A DNA stretch of 64,000 bases from CAXXOK01 sp964640955 (GTDB taxonomy: Bacteria; Bacillota; Clostridia; Christensenellales; Aristaeellaceae). Of the stretch, positions 17,482-26,611 are shown piece by piece. Position numbers and translations under genes: made by a program. Location of the stretch: NCBI GenBank assembly GCA_964640955.1, contig CAZXJI010000011.1, forward strand, positions 58,694-122,693, read 5' to 3'. The stretch's first letter is position 1. Each line of letters begins with the position of its first letter. The notes beneath the pieces were generated by a model. It was not told where the DNA came from. It saw nothing but the letters and a program-made list of their open reading frames with translations, and did not search any database.

Positions 17482-18971
17482 GACGCTCTCACCTTCCTTT
17501 TGCGCAGCTTTCGAACGGTCTTCGATACGGCGATCAGGCCGAGCAACAGGAGCACCGCCGGACCGAACCACGTTTTCAGAAGCGCCTTTCGGTATTGCTC
17601 AAAGGCTTTGCCATACCAATCCTTCAGGTTGGCGGCGGAGAACAAATCCATCGCCTTGCGGTAATCGCCATTGCGGTAAGCCGCTTTCCCCATGCCGGCG
17701 TAGGCGGAATCCATGTTGGCGTTGGAGGCAAGAACCGTTTTCCACGCCGCCTCGGAAGCCTCGTAATCTCCCCGGTCGTAGGCAGCGATCGCCTCGTGGA
17801 TCGCATCTCCGTAAGCGGTGCGGCGGAACACCGTCGCCACGCCCGTACCCGTATCCAATACCACCATCAGGTTGCCTCGCACCGCCAGCGCCGTGGGCGT
17901 CAAAAAGCCGCCCTGGCTCTGCCCCGGTCCGGAAAAGGCATAAAGCAGATAACCGTCCTGATCGTAGGCAAAGACGCGCTTGCGATTGTTATCCAGGAGG
18001 AAATAGCATCCGTTGTCGCCGGCCGCTACGTCCATGATCTGTGAAACGCCCTGGAAGGAAGGAGAGGTATCCTGCAGGTCCTCCACGTCGCCTACCTGCG
18101 GGAAATAGCCTTCTCTGCGGAGGATGTCCTGCCCCAGCATGTTCAGTCGCCGGACCATTGCGCCTTCCTCGGTCGCCGTTGCGGATTCCACCTGGGCGAT
18201 GACCACGTCCTCGTCCACGGCGGCGGTGGCGGCGTAAACAAATCCTTCGTCGTCCAAGTCGATACTGTCGTACTCCACAGGCACAAAATCCTCCATGCGA
18301 TTGCGCTGCTCCTTCGTAGCCAGGCGTTTCCAAAGCAGGCGGATGGGGTCGGGGTTCACCCGGGCGGCGGCAAGGAAACCCTCGAACGCACCGGAAGGGT
18401 CGATGAGCAGGATGCCGTCGTTCACCGATGCAGCCACTACGTAGAGCCGTCGACTCTCATCCACGCATAACCGCAAAGGCCTGTAATTGAAGTCTTCTGC
18501 GATCAGGTCGCTTTCAGGAACGCCGAACGACTGCAGCATGTTGCCCTGCTCGTCCAGCCGTAACACTCGGGCGTTCATGGTATCCGCCACATAGAGGGTG
18601 CCGTCCTCCGTCACATAGAGGCCCCGCGGCTGGTTGAAGGCGGAAAGCCCGTCGGCGGTCAGCGCGCCTTCCAGCACCGCGTTCAGCGTGAAATCCGCGT
18701 TCAGCGTCACGATGCGGTTGTTGCCGGTGTCGGCCAGATACAGTTTTCCGTCCGGACCGAAGCAGATATCGCCCGGGCTTTTCAGCGAGCCGCAGCCCAG
18801 GGCCGTCCCGTCCAGATAAGCAAGGATTTCGTAAGGATCGGGGCTGGGAACCGACTCACCGTATTCATTGTAGGTGTAACTCCGGTGCGAAAGCGTTGTC
18901 GCGCAGGCCGCCGGCGAGGACGCCGTTACGAAGGCGGCCAGCAGCAGGGAAAGGACGCGCCGCTTTTCCAT
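17478..18971 (-). CDS. NHL-repeat beta-propeller protein with TPR-like segment and C-terminal membrane anchor
   Basis: A 497-residue exported protein. The ATG at 18971 is preceded by AGGAGAG and followed by a signal sequence (MEKRRVLSLLLAAFVTASS). It then has NHL repeats (for example ICFGPDGKLYLADTGNNRI and LYVTEDGTLYVADTMNARV), which fold as a beta-propeller to about residue 370. A short TPR-like helical region follows (YDRGDYEASEAAW, YRNGDYRKAMDLF), then a C-terminal membrane helix and basic tail. The propeller probably lies outside the cell. A frame reaching 19445 has no start signal and overlaps the permease gene. Its partner genes suggest a scaffold for extracellular glycan handling; this is inferred. 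Confidence 0.88.
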   Translation of the reverse strand: MEKRRVLSLLLAAFVTASSPAACATTLSHRSYTYNEYGESVPSPDPYEILAYLDGTALGCGSLKSPGDICFGPDGKLYLADTGNNRIVTLNADFTLNAVLEGALTADGLSAFNQPRGLYVTEDGTLYVADTMNARVLRLDEQGNMLQSFGVPESDLIAEDFNYRPLRLCVDESRRLYVVAASVNDGILLIDPSGAFEGFLAAARVNPDPIRLLWKRLATKEQRNRMEDFVPVEYDSIDLDDEGFVYAATAAVDEDVVIAQVESATATEEGAMVRRLNMLGQDILRREGYFPQVGDVEDLQDTSPSFQGVSQIMDVAAGDNGCYFLLDNNRKRVFAYDQDGYLLYAFSGPGQSQGGFLTPTALAVRGNLMVVLDTGTGVATVFRRTAYGDAIHEAIAAYDRGDYEASEAAWKTVLASNANMDSAYAGMGKAAYRNGDYRKAMDLFSAANLKDWYGKAFEQYRKALLKTWFGPAVLLLLGLIAVSKTVRKLRKRKVRAS

Positions 18972-18985
18972 GCCCGTCACTCTCC

Positions 18986-19903
18986 TCACTCTTTGATGCC
19001 CGAGGTCGCCATGGTTTCGATGATGCTGTTCTGCGCGAAGAAAAAGATCAGCACCGGAACGCTGATCAGCACCAGCCCCACTGCCGAGCCCGCGCCCGCG
19101 CGCGCGGCGCCGCCCGTGAGGATGATGTTGTTCATGGCGTAGGGCAGGGTTTTCAACTGTTCGCTGCGGATGAAGAACGCGCCCGTGGCGTTCCACAGGT
19201 CCTTGATGCACAGGATCATCAATGTCATCCACGCCGGGCGCACAATGGGCATGACGATGGTAAAAAACAACCGTCCCTCCCGCGTACCGTCGATGCGGGC
19301 CGCCTCCAGAAGCGAGTCCGGTATCACGCTCATGAATTGCTTCATTAGGAATAAACCCAGCGGCATGCCGATGACGGGCAGTATCAACGCCCAGTAAGTA
19401 TCCATCATGTGAAGGCGACTCATGATGAGCATGTTGGGCACCCACAGCACCACGGGGGAAAACATCAGCGTGGAAGTGACCAGTGTGAAAAACGCTCTTC
19501 GCCCCGGAAACCTGTGTTTTTCCAGCACGAAGGCTGCCATGGATGCCGCCAGTATGTGCAGCAGCGTTCCCGTAGCGGTCATGAACACGGTGTTAAACAC
19601 ATACCGGGAAAAGGGAACCCAACTGCTTTGCATCAGGGTCATCAGATCGCGGAAGTTCTGCAGCGTCGGATTCTGCACGAAAAACTTCGGAGGGAAGAGA
19701 TAGTATTCGTCCAGCGGCTTAAAAGCGTTGGAAATCGTATAGAGCAGCGGCAGCGCCACCAGGAATCCCATGATCCCCAGGAACAGAAAGCCCAGCACCG
19801 TTCCCCAGGCGGAGCGGTTGGGCGGCACCTTGAGCAGTTTCCGCCAGGCCGCGCGTATCCGGCGCGGAAAGCTCAGGCCGATTCGCCTTTCACCCGTCGT
19901 CAT
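18986..19903 (-). CDS. carbohydrate ABC transporter permease (MalG type)
   Basis: A 305-residue CUT1 permease with six helices and the EAA loop (EAARIDGTREGRLFF). Its ATG starts two bases after the stop of the MalF-type partner, with AAAGGTGG in front. It ends 14 bases before the NHL gene. It is the second MalG-type permease of this operon and is closest to the two solute-binding proteins. Confidence 0.95.
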   Translation of the reverse strand: MTTGERRIGLSFPRRIRAAWRKLLKVPPNRSAWGTVLGFLFLGIMGFLVALPLLYTISNAFKPLDEYYLFPPKFFVQNPTLQNFRDLMTLMQSSWVPFSRYVFNTVFMTATGTLLHILAASMAAFVLEKHRFPGRRAFFTLVTSTLMFSPVVLWVPNMLIMSRLHMMDTYWALILPVIGMPLGLFLMKQFMSVIPDSLLEAARIDGTREGRLFFTIVMPIVRPAWMTLMILCIKDLWNATGAFFIRSEQLKTLPYAMNNIILTGGAARAGAGSAVGLVLISVPVLIFFFAQNSIIETMATSGIKE

Positions 19904-19904
19904 G

Positions 19905-20813
19905 CTATCGGCCCACCTTTCTGAGCAGGTTGCCGACCAGCCTGTTGCTGCCCATCATCAGCAAAAACAGCACCGTGGAGATGGCGGATGCATAGCCCAG
20001 CTCGAAGCGCAGATATCCGTAATCGTACAGATGGTTGACGATCGTGTGCACCGCGTAGTCCGTAGAGGGGAAGCCCATCAAAGCGATGGTGACGTCGTGG
20101 ACCGCGAAGGACGCGGTGATGGACATGATCGCGCCGAACAAAAGCTGCGGCCTCATCATGGGCAGGGTGATGTACCAAAGCTCCTGCCAACGGTTGCGGA
20201 TGCCATCCACCGCGCCCGCCTCGTAATACTGTTTGTCCATGCTGGCAAAGCCCGCCACAAAGGAAAGGAAGCCCGCGCCCATGCTGGTCCACAGCACGCA
20301 GATCATCACCACCGGCATCATGTACTGCGTGTCGGACAGCCATTGAATCGGTTGCTTGAGGAAACCCCAGCGCAGGAGCAGACCGTTGACGTAGCCGTAC
20401 TCATCGTTGGAGAAAAGCAGCGTCCAGACCGTGTAGATGGAGGAGGTCATGGTCGGCGCGTAAAACAACAGCACGAAGATGGAGCGCATGCCGCGGGTAA
20501 GCTGATTCATCAGCCACGCGAGCAGGAAGGAAAGCGCGTAACCCACCGGGCCGGTGACTAGGGCCAGCAACAGGGTGTTTCGCAACGCGATGAGGAATAC
20601 CGAGTCGCTGGTGAACAGCCGGATATAGTTATCCAGCCATACGAAACGCGCCGGCTCGAAGAAGTTGTTGTACGTCAGGCTGTTGTACACGGACATCGCC
20701 ACCGGGAATACCGTGAACAGCAAAAACACCGCCCCATAAGGTAAAAGCATGAGATAGGAAACCCGCGCCCTGCGAATCTGCCTGAGCAGGGGAACCCTGT
20801 CGTTGAACGCCAT
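19905..20813 (-). CDS. carbohydrate ABC transporter permease (MalF type)
   Basis: A 302-residue CUT1 permease with six helices and the EAA loop (EAGAVDGIRNRWQELW). The ATG at 20813 shares its first base with the last base of the upstream TAA stop (a TAATG junction), which marks tight translational coupling. The frame continues to 21170, but that part is antisense-like composition inside the binding-protein gene. It acts with the MalG-type permease downstream. Confidence 0.94.
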   Translation of the reverse strand: MAFNDRVPLLRQIRRARVSYLMLLPYGAVFLLFTVFPVAMSVYNSLTYNNFFEPARFVWLDNYIRLFTSDSVFLIALRNTLLLALVTGPVGYALSFLLAWLMNQLTRGMRSIFVLLFYAPTMTSSIYTVWTLLFSNDEYGYVNGLLLRWGFLKQPIQWLSDTQYMMPVVMICVLWTSMGAGFLSFVAGFASMDKQYYEAGAVDGIRNRWQELWYITLPMMRPQLLFGAIMSITASFAVHDVTIALMGFPSTDYAVHTIVNHLYDYGYLRFELGYASAISTVLFLLMMGSNRLVGNLLRKVGR

Positions 20814-23551
20814 TATTCGTCTCCCTCCGTTGCAAGGCCCAGTTCCTGCCGTTTGGCCGTGATTTCCTCGTTGATGACGTGTACGTAATCCAAAAGGGAT
20901 TCCCGCGCGTCCTCGCTGCTGATGACCACCGCGCGGAACGCGTTTTCCACGTGCCAGGTGGTATAGTATCCGCCGGGCACCTCCGGTACGGCCCGGGCAT
21001 ATTGCATCTGCGAAAGCAGGGCCTGCAGGTCGCTGTCCAGCCAGTTGAGCGATTCGAACGCGTCCAGGTTCGCCGCCTGGTAGCGGGCGGCGGAGCCCAG
21101 CAGGCTTTCCAGCTGACGGGAATAGTCCACCTGCGTTTCTTTCTGGGAACACCATTTGAGGAACGTCCAAGCCGCGTCCATATCCTTACAGCCACTTAAA
21201 ATCATGTCCCCGGTCACCACCACGCGCACGTCGCGCGAAATTTCCCCGTTCTCCCGTTCGGTGCCGGGCACGGGGGCCATAGCCCACAGGCCCGAAATTT
21301 CGGGCGCGGAGACCATCAGGGTGTTGTACAGGGCGTAATCCGCCACGACGATCGGCGCTTCGCCGGAACGGAACCGCGCCGCGGTGTTGAAGCTGTAAGG
21401 CATGCCGTAATGGGTGTACAGCCGCGTGAACTGCTTGAAGGAATCGACGGCGACCTCGCTGTCCAGCGCGGAGGCCGAACCGTCCCCCGTATAGACCTCA
21501 CCGCCGTTTTGGAACAGGAACATGCTCAGCGCAGTCAGCGACCCGTAGGTTTCCGAACCCACGCGACCGTCCACCAGAAACTGCATGTTGTTGCGGTTGA
21601 GCACGGGAAGAAGCGCGAGCAGATCGTCCCAGGTGTCGGGCGGGGACACGCCCAGGCTGTCGAGGATGTCCGTGCGGTAGAACATCATGGAAAAGCTCAT
21701 GGTTTCCGGCAGGGCGTACACGCCGCCTTCCAGCGAAAAAGGCACGAACGCTTCCGAAAGGAACCGTTTCGACACTTCGCCGTAATCGCCGAAGGTCGTC
21801 AGGTCCACCGCCGCGCCGCGGGAAGCATAGTTCACGGGATCGGACATCGTCGTCCCCAGCAACACGTCCGGGCCGTCGCCCACCGAAACCAACGGGGTAA
21901 CGAAATCCGATTGTACCAACTGCAGGTTTACCGATATGCCGGTCTCGGGCGTAAAATCGGCGCGGATAAGGTCGTACAGCAGCTGCGCGCGGTCCCGCGA
22001 ACCGGTAATCCACACGGTGATGGAGCGTTCCTGCTCCCCTTCGCTGAAGCTGGCGTAATCCGTGTAAAATGAATCCAGAAACAGCTCCGCCTGATAGGCC
22101 AGGTTCTGGAAGAACCCGGCCTCGGCCTGCGGCAGAGGCGATCCGGGTATGGCCAGTTCCAGATAATCGATATCCAGGGGGCGCTCCGTGGCGTCCTGTA
22201 TCCATTCTCCAAGGGAGGAAAGGTTCGTTTTAAAGCTTTCGAACTGGTCGGGTATCTCGTAAGGCTCCTCCACAAACTCGTTCAACTGGCGAATCAGCCT
22301 TTCCACCGCCACCATGTCTGCGCCTTTGGCGGCACTGTCCCTGGTGAGCTCGGCTTCGATTTCCGACAGCGTCTGCGACAGGGCGGCCATTTCGGCGATC
22401 GTATCCGGCATTTTGGTGTCCAGCGCGTAATCCCGGTAAGGGTCGGGGTCCGCGCCGGTAAGCATGAGGATGCGGGTGTATACGTCGTTGAGCGAAAGCA
22501 GCGCCTCCTGCACCCGGGAAAGGGCTTCCGCCTGACTGCCCAGCGTGGCGGTAAGCGTGATGGTATGCTTCCCCTTGGAAAGGGAGAGCAGATAGGGCGT
22601 ATCGCCGCCCAACACATAGATCTGAAAACCGCCGCCGTACGGGAAAGCAAAGCTTTCCGCTTCCAGGAAGGGGGTTTCGCCGTCTACATACAGCGTCCGG
22701 ACGGCATAGAAGCTGTGGGCATAATTCTGGCGCGCGCGCAGACGCAGTTCGTATACACCGTCCTCGGGCACGTCCACCTCCCAGCTCAGCGAACTGCCCG
22801 GCTTGGAGTACGCCGAACCGCCGATGATGTTCATGCTGATGAGCGCTCCGCGGTTGGGTTCGGTAATCGCCGAGGCTCGGTCGGAAAGCGCGGTGAGCGC
22901 CGCGTCATTGCGGTAAACCGCATCCTCACCCTGCACGCGCACGGAGACGGTCGCGCTCTCCCCGGTGGGCGTTCCGTAGGGGGACGCCTCCGAGGGCGCC
23001 TCCAGCGCCACGCGGCTGATGATCAGCCCGCCCCTGATCGCCGTAAGCGTAAAGGAATGAGTGCCCTGCGACAGCGCCAGCTCCAGCGGGCCCGAAACGT
23101 AGCCGGAGGAATCGCGCAGATACGTTTGCTGCGGCAAAGCGGCTTCAATGAGCTGCGGGGTGAGGTCGTTGCCCTTTCCGTCCCGCAGCACGGAAGTCGG
23201 ATCGCTGGTGAACAGGCGGTAAAAAAGAAGAGAGCCGGCTTCCTGAAAGGGCACCGCCCCGTCCAACCGGAATTCCGCCTCCACGGGCGCCGTGGCTCCG
23301 GCGATCGCCGTGTAGGTGATGGAAACGGTGTACCGGCCCGCGGCGGGGATGTCCGCCGTAAAGGCAACCGCATTGCCCTGGCTAAGCTCCCGGTCGCCGC
23401 CGTCCCATAAAAGGACGGAGTCGGACGCGGCGGGTATGGCGTCCGCGGCCCCGATATATTCCTTGTATTGGATTTCCCCGGCAAGCGCCGCCCCGCAGGC
23501 CCAAAAGCAAAGTGCCAGCGCGGCGGCGCAGCCCAGGATCGTTTTACGCAT
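20813..23551 (-). CDS. giant solute-binding protein with N-terminal carbohydrate-binding-like domains
   Basis: A 912-residue exported protein, about twice the usual size. After the signal peptide (cleavage near ALA-GE) come two beta-sandwich segments (about 25-150 and 190-330). These resemble carbohydrate-binding modules, with repeated motifs such as AAGRYTVSITYTAIAG, DGVYELRLRARQN and GKHTITLTAT. A helical linker (about 340-470) follows, then a complete family 1 extracellular binding domain (about 500-890) with VGDGPDVLLG and PETWDDLL-like features. The fusion would bind polymer and oligosaccharide on one chain and present it to the permease. It is coupled to the permease by a one-base overlap. 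No clear lipobox is seen. Confidence 0.9.
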   Translation of the reverse strand: MRKTILGCAAALALCFWACGAALAGEIQYKEYIGAADAIPAASDSVLLWDGGDRELSQGNAVAFTADIPAAGRYTVSITYTAIAGATAPVEAEFRLDGAVPFQEAGSLLFYRLFTSDPTSVLRDGKGNDLTPQLIEAALPQQTYLRDSSGYVSGPLELALSQGTHSFTLTAIRGGLIISRVALEAPSEASPYGTPTGESATVSVRVQGEDAVYRNDAALTALSDRASAITEPNRGALISMNIIGGSAYSKPGSSLSWEVDVPEDGVYELRLRARQNYAHSFYAVRTLYVDGETPFLEAESFAFPYGGGFQIYVLGGDTPYLLSLSKGKHTITLTATLGSQAEALSRVQEALLSLNDVYTRILMLTGADPDPYRDYALDTKMPDTIAEMAALSQTLSEIEAELTRDSAAKGADMVAVERLIRQLNEFVEEPYEIPDQFESFKTNLSSLGEWIQDATERPLDIDYLELAIPGSPLPQAEAGFFQNLAYQAELFLDSFYTDYASFSEGEQERSITVWITGSRDRAQLLYDLIRADFTPETGISVNLQLVQSDFVTPLVSVGDGPDVLLGTTMSDPVNYASRGAAVDLTTFGDYGEVSKRFLSEAFVPFSLEGGVYALPETMSFSMMFYRTDILDSLGVSPPDTWDDLLALLPVLNRNNMQFLVDGRVGSETYGSLTALSMFLFQNGGEVYTGDGSASALDSEVAVDSFKQFTRLYTHYGMPYSFNTAARFRSGEAPIVVADYALYNTLMVSAPEISGLWAMAPVPGTERENGEISRDVRVVVTGDMILSGCKDMDAAWTFLKWCSQKETQVDYSRQLESLLGSAARYQAANLDAFESLNWLDSDLQALLSQMQYARAVPEVPGGYYTTWHVENAFRAVVISSEDARESLLDYVHVINEEITAKRQELGLATEGDE

Positions 23552-23628
23552 GCGGCGATTCTCCCAACTTGTTCGATGTCGTCCACAGTCCGCGAAGTCG
23601 CTTGCCGCGGGCGGGCGGGGGCTTTCAG

Positions 23629-23668
23629 GCGCCGCTCTTCCGGCGTGCGGCGGACGGAAGAGCGGCGC
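23629..23668 (-). promoter_or_regulatory. stem-loop after the first binding-protein gene
   Basis: A perfect 13-bp stem (GCGCCGCTCTTCC / GGAAGAGCGGCGC) closes a 14-base loop between the binding-protein stop and the next gene. With no U tract it more likely protects the upstream message from 3' decay than terminates, giving more binding protein than permease. Confidence 0.6.
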
Positions 23669-23680
23669 GATGTGGGACGG

Positions 23681-25024
23681 TTATTTCTGGTAGCTTTCGT
23701 CGATAACGGCCTGGATCGCCGGTTTCTTTTCGGCGATGACGGCCGCGGGGGTGGAGGTGCCGTCATAGATGGCGTACATGATATCGTTGATGTTGTCCAT
23801 GGTGACGCCCGCCTTGTAGATGCCGGTGGACTTGGTCAGGTTGTTGTAGTAAATATTAGCCATGTTCTCGATGGATTCCTCGTCGCGGCAATAGCTGGTA
23901 AACTTCGCCGCGGCTTTCTCCTCCAGGCTCAGCTCGGGGTAAAGGTCGTCGTACAGGTCATTGTAGAACAAGAGGGCGGCCTTCGCAGTCTCGTCATCTA
24001 CGTTAGAGGGGATGAAATAGACCGCCTGGCTGGAAATATCGTCGATATACTCGGTTGCCTGCGGGCCCTTGGGGAAGGGAACGAGACCGTAATCATCCTG
24101 CATGCCGTAGGAATCAAAGCACGCGATGATCCACTGCTCAGCGCGCATCATGCCCAGTTGGCCGCTGGCGAACAGCTTGACCGCCGTATCCCACTCTGCG
24201 CCCAGTTCGGTTACGAAGATCGATTTGTCCACGGTGGCCATTTCCGCGACGAGGTTGAGGGCCTCCAGGGAATTGGCCGAATCCATGGAGAACACGGGGG
24301 TTGTTCCGCTGTAGTCCACGACGGCTCCGTTGTTGGCGTAGATCATGGTGATCGCCAGCCAGGGCGCGTCGAACGACGAGAGGCCCCACTGGGTGTTCAC
24401 GCCGTTGGCGTCGAATTTGGTAAGCGCCTTGGCGTATTTCTGCAACGCCTCAAAGTTCCACTCGTCCTTGGCCATCAGGTCGTAGGGACTTTCCAGCCCG
24501 GCTTCCTCCACCAGGCGCTTGTTGAAGGCGATCATGCTGTTGACTTCGGATTTTTCCTTGTTCAATCCGTAGATGCGGCCGTCAATCGTGCCTTCCTCCA
24601 CGGCCGCGGCATTGTAGGTGGAAAGATCCAGCCCCAATTCGTCGACCAGGTCGGTGATGTCCTTCACGGCGCCGGCCCTGACCCAGTTGGAGAAGTCCCA
24701 CGGGTAGGCGAAGAGCAGGTCGCCGTAGGGTTCTCCCGCCATGATGGTGGTGACCATGTTGTCGTAATATTCTTCCGGCCCTTTGCGATATTCGAATTTC
24801 ACGTTGTACTTCTGCTCAAGTTCCGCAATCCGCGCGATGAAGCGATCCGTTTCGTCGCTCTGCCCCGGCGTCAGGTCCTTACCCCAGTAGTTGCACTGCG
24901 AGATGGCGATGCCGCCGAAGTCGTAGGTTGGTTCCTCGGCCGCGGCCGGCAGGGCGAGCGAGGCGCCCAGCAGCGCGAGGCAGAGCACCAGGCTTGCAAA
25001 GCGTTTCAGTCCTTTGCGTTCCAT
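23681..25024 (-). CDS. ABC transporter solute-binding protein (sugar, family 1)
   Basis: A 447-residue exported binding protein, first gene of the minus-strand operon. The signal peptide ends ALPAAA-EE with no lipobox cysteine. The mature protein has the bilobed family 1 pattern: NVKFEYRKG, MAGEPYGDLLFAYPWD, then GRIYGLNKEKSEVNSMIAFNK and a C-terminal helical lobe. It delivers a sugar or oligosaccharide to a CUT1 permease pair. AAAAGGGGG lies upstream of the ATG. Transcription probably starts from the consensus promoter at 25135-25163. Confidence 0.94.
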   Translation of the reverse strand: MERKGLKRFASLVLCLALLGASLALPAAAEEPTYDFGGIAISQCNYWGKDLTPGQSDETDRFIARIAELEQKYNVKFEYRKGPEEYYDNMVTTIMAGEPYGDLLFAYPWDFSNWVRAGAVKDITDLVDELGLDLSTYNAAAVEEGTIDGRIYGLNKEKSEVNSMIAFNKRLVEEAGLESPYDLMAKDEWNFEALQKYAKALTKFDANGVNTQWGLSSFDAPWLAITMIYANNGAVVDYSGTTPVFSMDSANSLEALNLVAEMATVDKSIFVTELGAEWDTAVKLFASGQLGMMRAEQWIIACFDSYGMQDDYGLVPFPKGPQATEYIDDISSQAVYFIPSNVDDETAKAALLFYNDLYDDLYPELSLEEKAAAKFTSYCRDEESIENMANIYYNNLTKSTGIYKAGVTMDNINDIMYAIYDGTSTPAAVIAEKKPAIQAVIDESYQK

Positions 25025-25060
25025 TGATGAAAAACCCCCTTTTAAGTTGAGTATTCTGAA

Positions 25061-25077
25061 AATGGACTTTGTCCATT
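25061..25077. promoter_or_regulatory. palindromic operator candidate
   Basis: AATGGAC-TTT-GTCCATT is a perfect 7-bp palindrome with a three-base centre. It lies about 50 bases downstream of the predicted start of the transporter operon, where a bound repressor would block elongation. Confidence 0.45.
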
Positions 25078-25134
25078 GTTCATTCCGGTTCAGGGGAGTC
25101 GGAGGAATATATACGAGCCGGTTTCGGTAAGCTC

Positions 25135-25163
25135 ATTATAGCCTATCTCCCTTTCCGTGTAAA
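25135..25163 (-). promoter_or_regulatory. promoter of the transporter/GH20 operon
   Basis: On the minus strand a -35 TTTACA and a -10 TATAAT are separated by 17 bases. Transcription would begin near 25128, giving a leader of about 100 bases before the binding-protein gene. Confidence 0.75.
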
Positions 25164-25284
25164 TGACTTTGCGCGATTTTTTGAATTTAATTTTTTAGAA
25201 TCGAAAATATATAAGTGGATTACTGCCATTAGAGAAAGTAAAAATAGGTACACAGGTCACAGATAAGGCATTTTAGCTATTTAT

Positions 25285-25296
25285 TTTGTTTACAAA
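25285..25296. promoter_or_regulatory. candidate ROK-type operator
   Basis: TTTGTTTACAAA is a 12-bp palindrome in the AT-rich divergent region, similar in style to sites bound by NagC/XylR-type winged-helix proteins. Assignment to the adjacent regulator is a guess. Confidence 0.3.
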
Positions 25297-25350
25297 GTAA
25301 ATATTACAAATTAAATTTAACGTTTTCGCCGTTCAAACCCTTCCATCCTA

Positions 25351-25379
25351 TTTACAAGCACAGCGGGGTATGATAAACT
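25351..25379 (+). promoter_or_regulatory. promoter of the ROK-like regulator operon
   Basis: A -35 TTTACA (25351-25356) and a -10 TAAACT (25374-25379) are spaced by 17 bases, about 55 bases before the GTG start. Confidence 0.55.
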
Positions 25380-25432
25380 AAAAATTACCGGTTTCCGTTC
25401 CATCATCCCGCCGGCGTGGCAGAAGGGTAAGT

Positions 25433-26611
25433 GTGACTGAGCGCATGCTTCTGAGCGAATACCTGACCATGGCAAAGCCGAACAAACATGAGAATTCCAC
25501 CCTTTTTCTCAAGCAGATCGAGGGGTGGATACGGCTGTCCCGCACGGATGCCGCCCAGCAATGCGCCATGAACCCGGCCAGCATCACGGTGCTGAGCAAC
25601 GAACTGATGCGCGAGGGATTGATACAGGAATGTGGCCAGGCGCTCACCGCAAGCGGGCGGAAGCCGATCTATCTGGAGCTGGTACCTACCGCGGGCGCCA
25701 GCGCCGCCGTTTTATTGGAAGAAACGTACAGCCGGCTTACGATTCACAACCTGCACCACGAAATCATCGCGTCCACGCTGCTGGCGCCGCTTTCGGCCGA
25801 CAACGCCGCGGCGCTGCGCGACGCAATCGTCGCGAACGTGGAAAACTATCTGGCCCGCGGCCTTCTCGGCCTGTGCATGATCAGGGGAGACGACGCCCCA
25901 CAGGACGAGGCCCTTCTGGAAACGCTGTTCACTTCGCTGCGCGCATCCCTGCCCGTGCCGGTGTACGCCGCCGGGGCCGTAAGCCTTTGCTGTCTTTCGG
26001 AAGGGCACATGCACTACCCGGACACGCATACCTGTGTGGCCTGTCTTTCCGTGACCGCCTACCAGGTGCGCATCGGCGTAATGTACGGCGATCAGTTGCT
26101 GTTCAACCATTTCCTGTCGGGGGGGATCGGGTATACCATCAGCGCGAACGGCCGTCCGCCTACGCCGCTGAAGGACAAGGTGAACTTAAACAGCATCGTC
26201 ACCGGTGCGCTGGGTTACTGCATGGCGCATCCGGACGCACCCTTCTCCCCGGAGGAGCTGCTTCGGGAGGATCAGCCGTACCTCGCCATTTTGCACCTTG
26301 CGCTGGCCGGGGACCCCACGGCCTGCAGATTGGTGGACAACTATGCCGCGGACCTGGCGGTGCTGATCTATAACACCGCCTGCCAGTATGGGCCTTCGCT
26401 TTTGGTGGTACAGCATCAGGTGCTGTCCGTGCTGGAAGCCGCCGGTACCAGGATCGAAAAGGATCTGGACCGGCTTTTCGCCTCCGGACAGGCCCGGCCG
26501 AAGATCATCGCCTCCCAGCTGGGCCCCATCGCACCCTTCTACGGCGCGAGCCGGTTGGTGCTTCGCAGCGCCCTGGGCGGGGCCATACAGCCAAGGAGGG
26601 TCGAGATGTGA
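25433..26611 (+). CDS. ROK-family-like transcriptional regulator
   Basis: A 392-residue regulator. Residues 20-80 form a winged helix-turn-helix of the NagC/XylR kind (SRTDAAQQCAMNPASITVLSNEL, then a wing ending GRKPIYLEL). The remainder has the length and strand pattern of a ROK domain, including GGIGYTISANGR. It lacks the DxGxT phosphate motif and the zinc cysteines, so it should bind sugar without phosphorylating it. The GTG start at 25433 has AGAAGGG seven bases upstream. It overlaps the GH3 gene by four bases and is divergent from the transporter/GH20 operon, its most likely target. Confidence 0.85.
   Translation: MTERMLLSEYLTMAKPNKHENSTLFLKQIEGWIRLSRTDAAQQCAMNPASITVLSNELMREGLIQECGQALTASGRKPIYLELVPTAGASAAVLLEETYSRLTIHNLHHEIIASTLLAPLSADNAAALRDAIVANVENYLARGLLGLCMIRGDDAPQDEALLETLFTSLRASLPVPVYAAGAVSLCCLSEGHMHYPDTHTCVACLSVTAYQVRIGVMYGDQLLFNHFLSGGIGYTISANGRPPTPLKDKVNLNSIVTGALGYCMAHPDAPFSPEELLREDQPYLAILHLALAGDPTACRLVDNYAADLAVLIYNTACQYGPSLLVVQHQVLSVLEAAGTRIEKDLDRLFASGQARPKIIASQLGPIAPFYGASRLVLRSALGGAIQPRRVEM

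Larger units (their letters stand above)
25025..25432. other. divergent AT-rich control region
   Basis: This 408-base region lies between the minus-strand transporter operon and the ROK-like regulator. It is strikingly AT-rich compared with its flanks and holds a promoter for each side and two candidate palindromic operators. No gene is seen. Confidence 0.7.
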
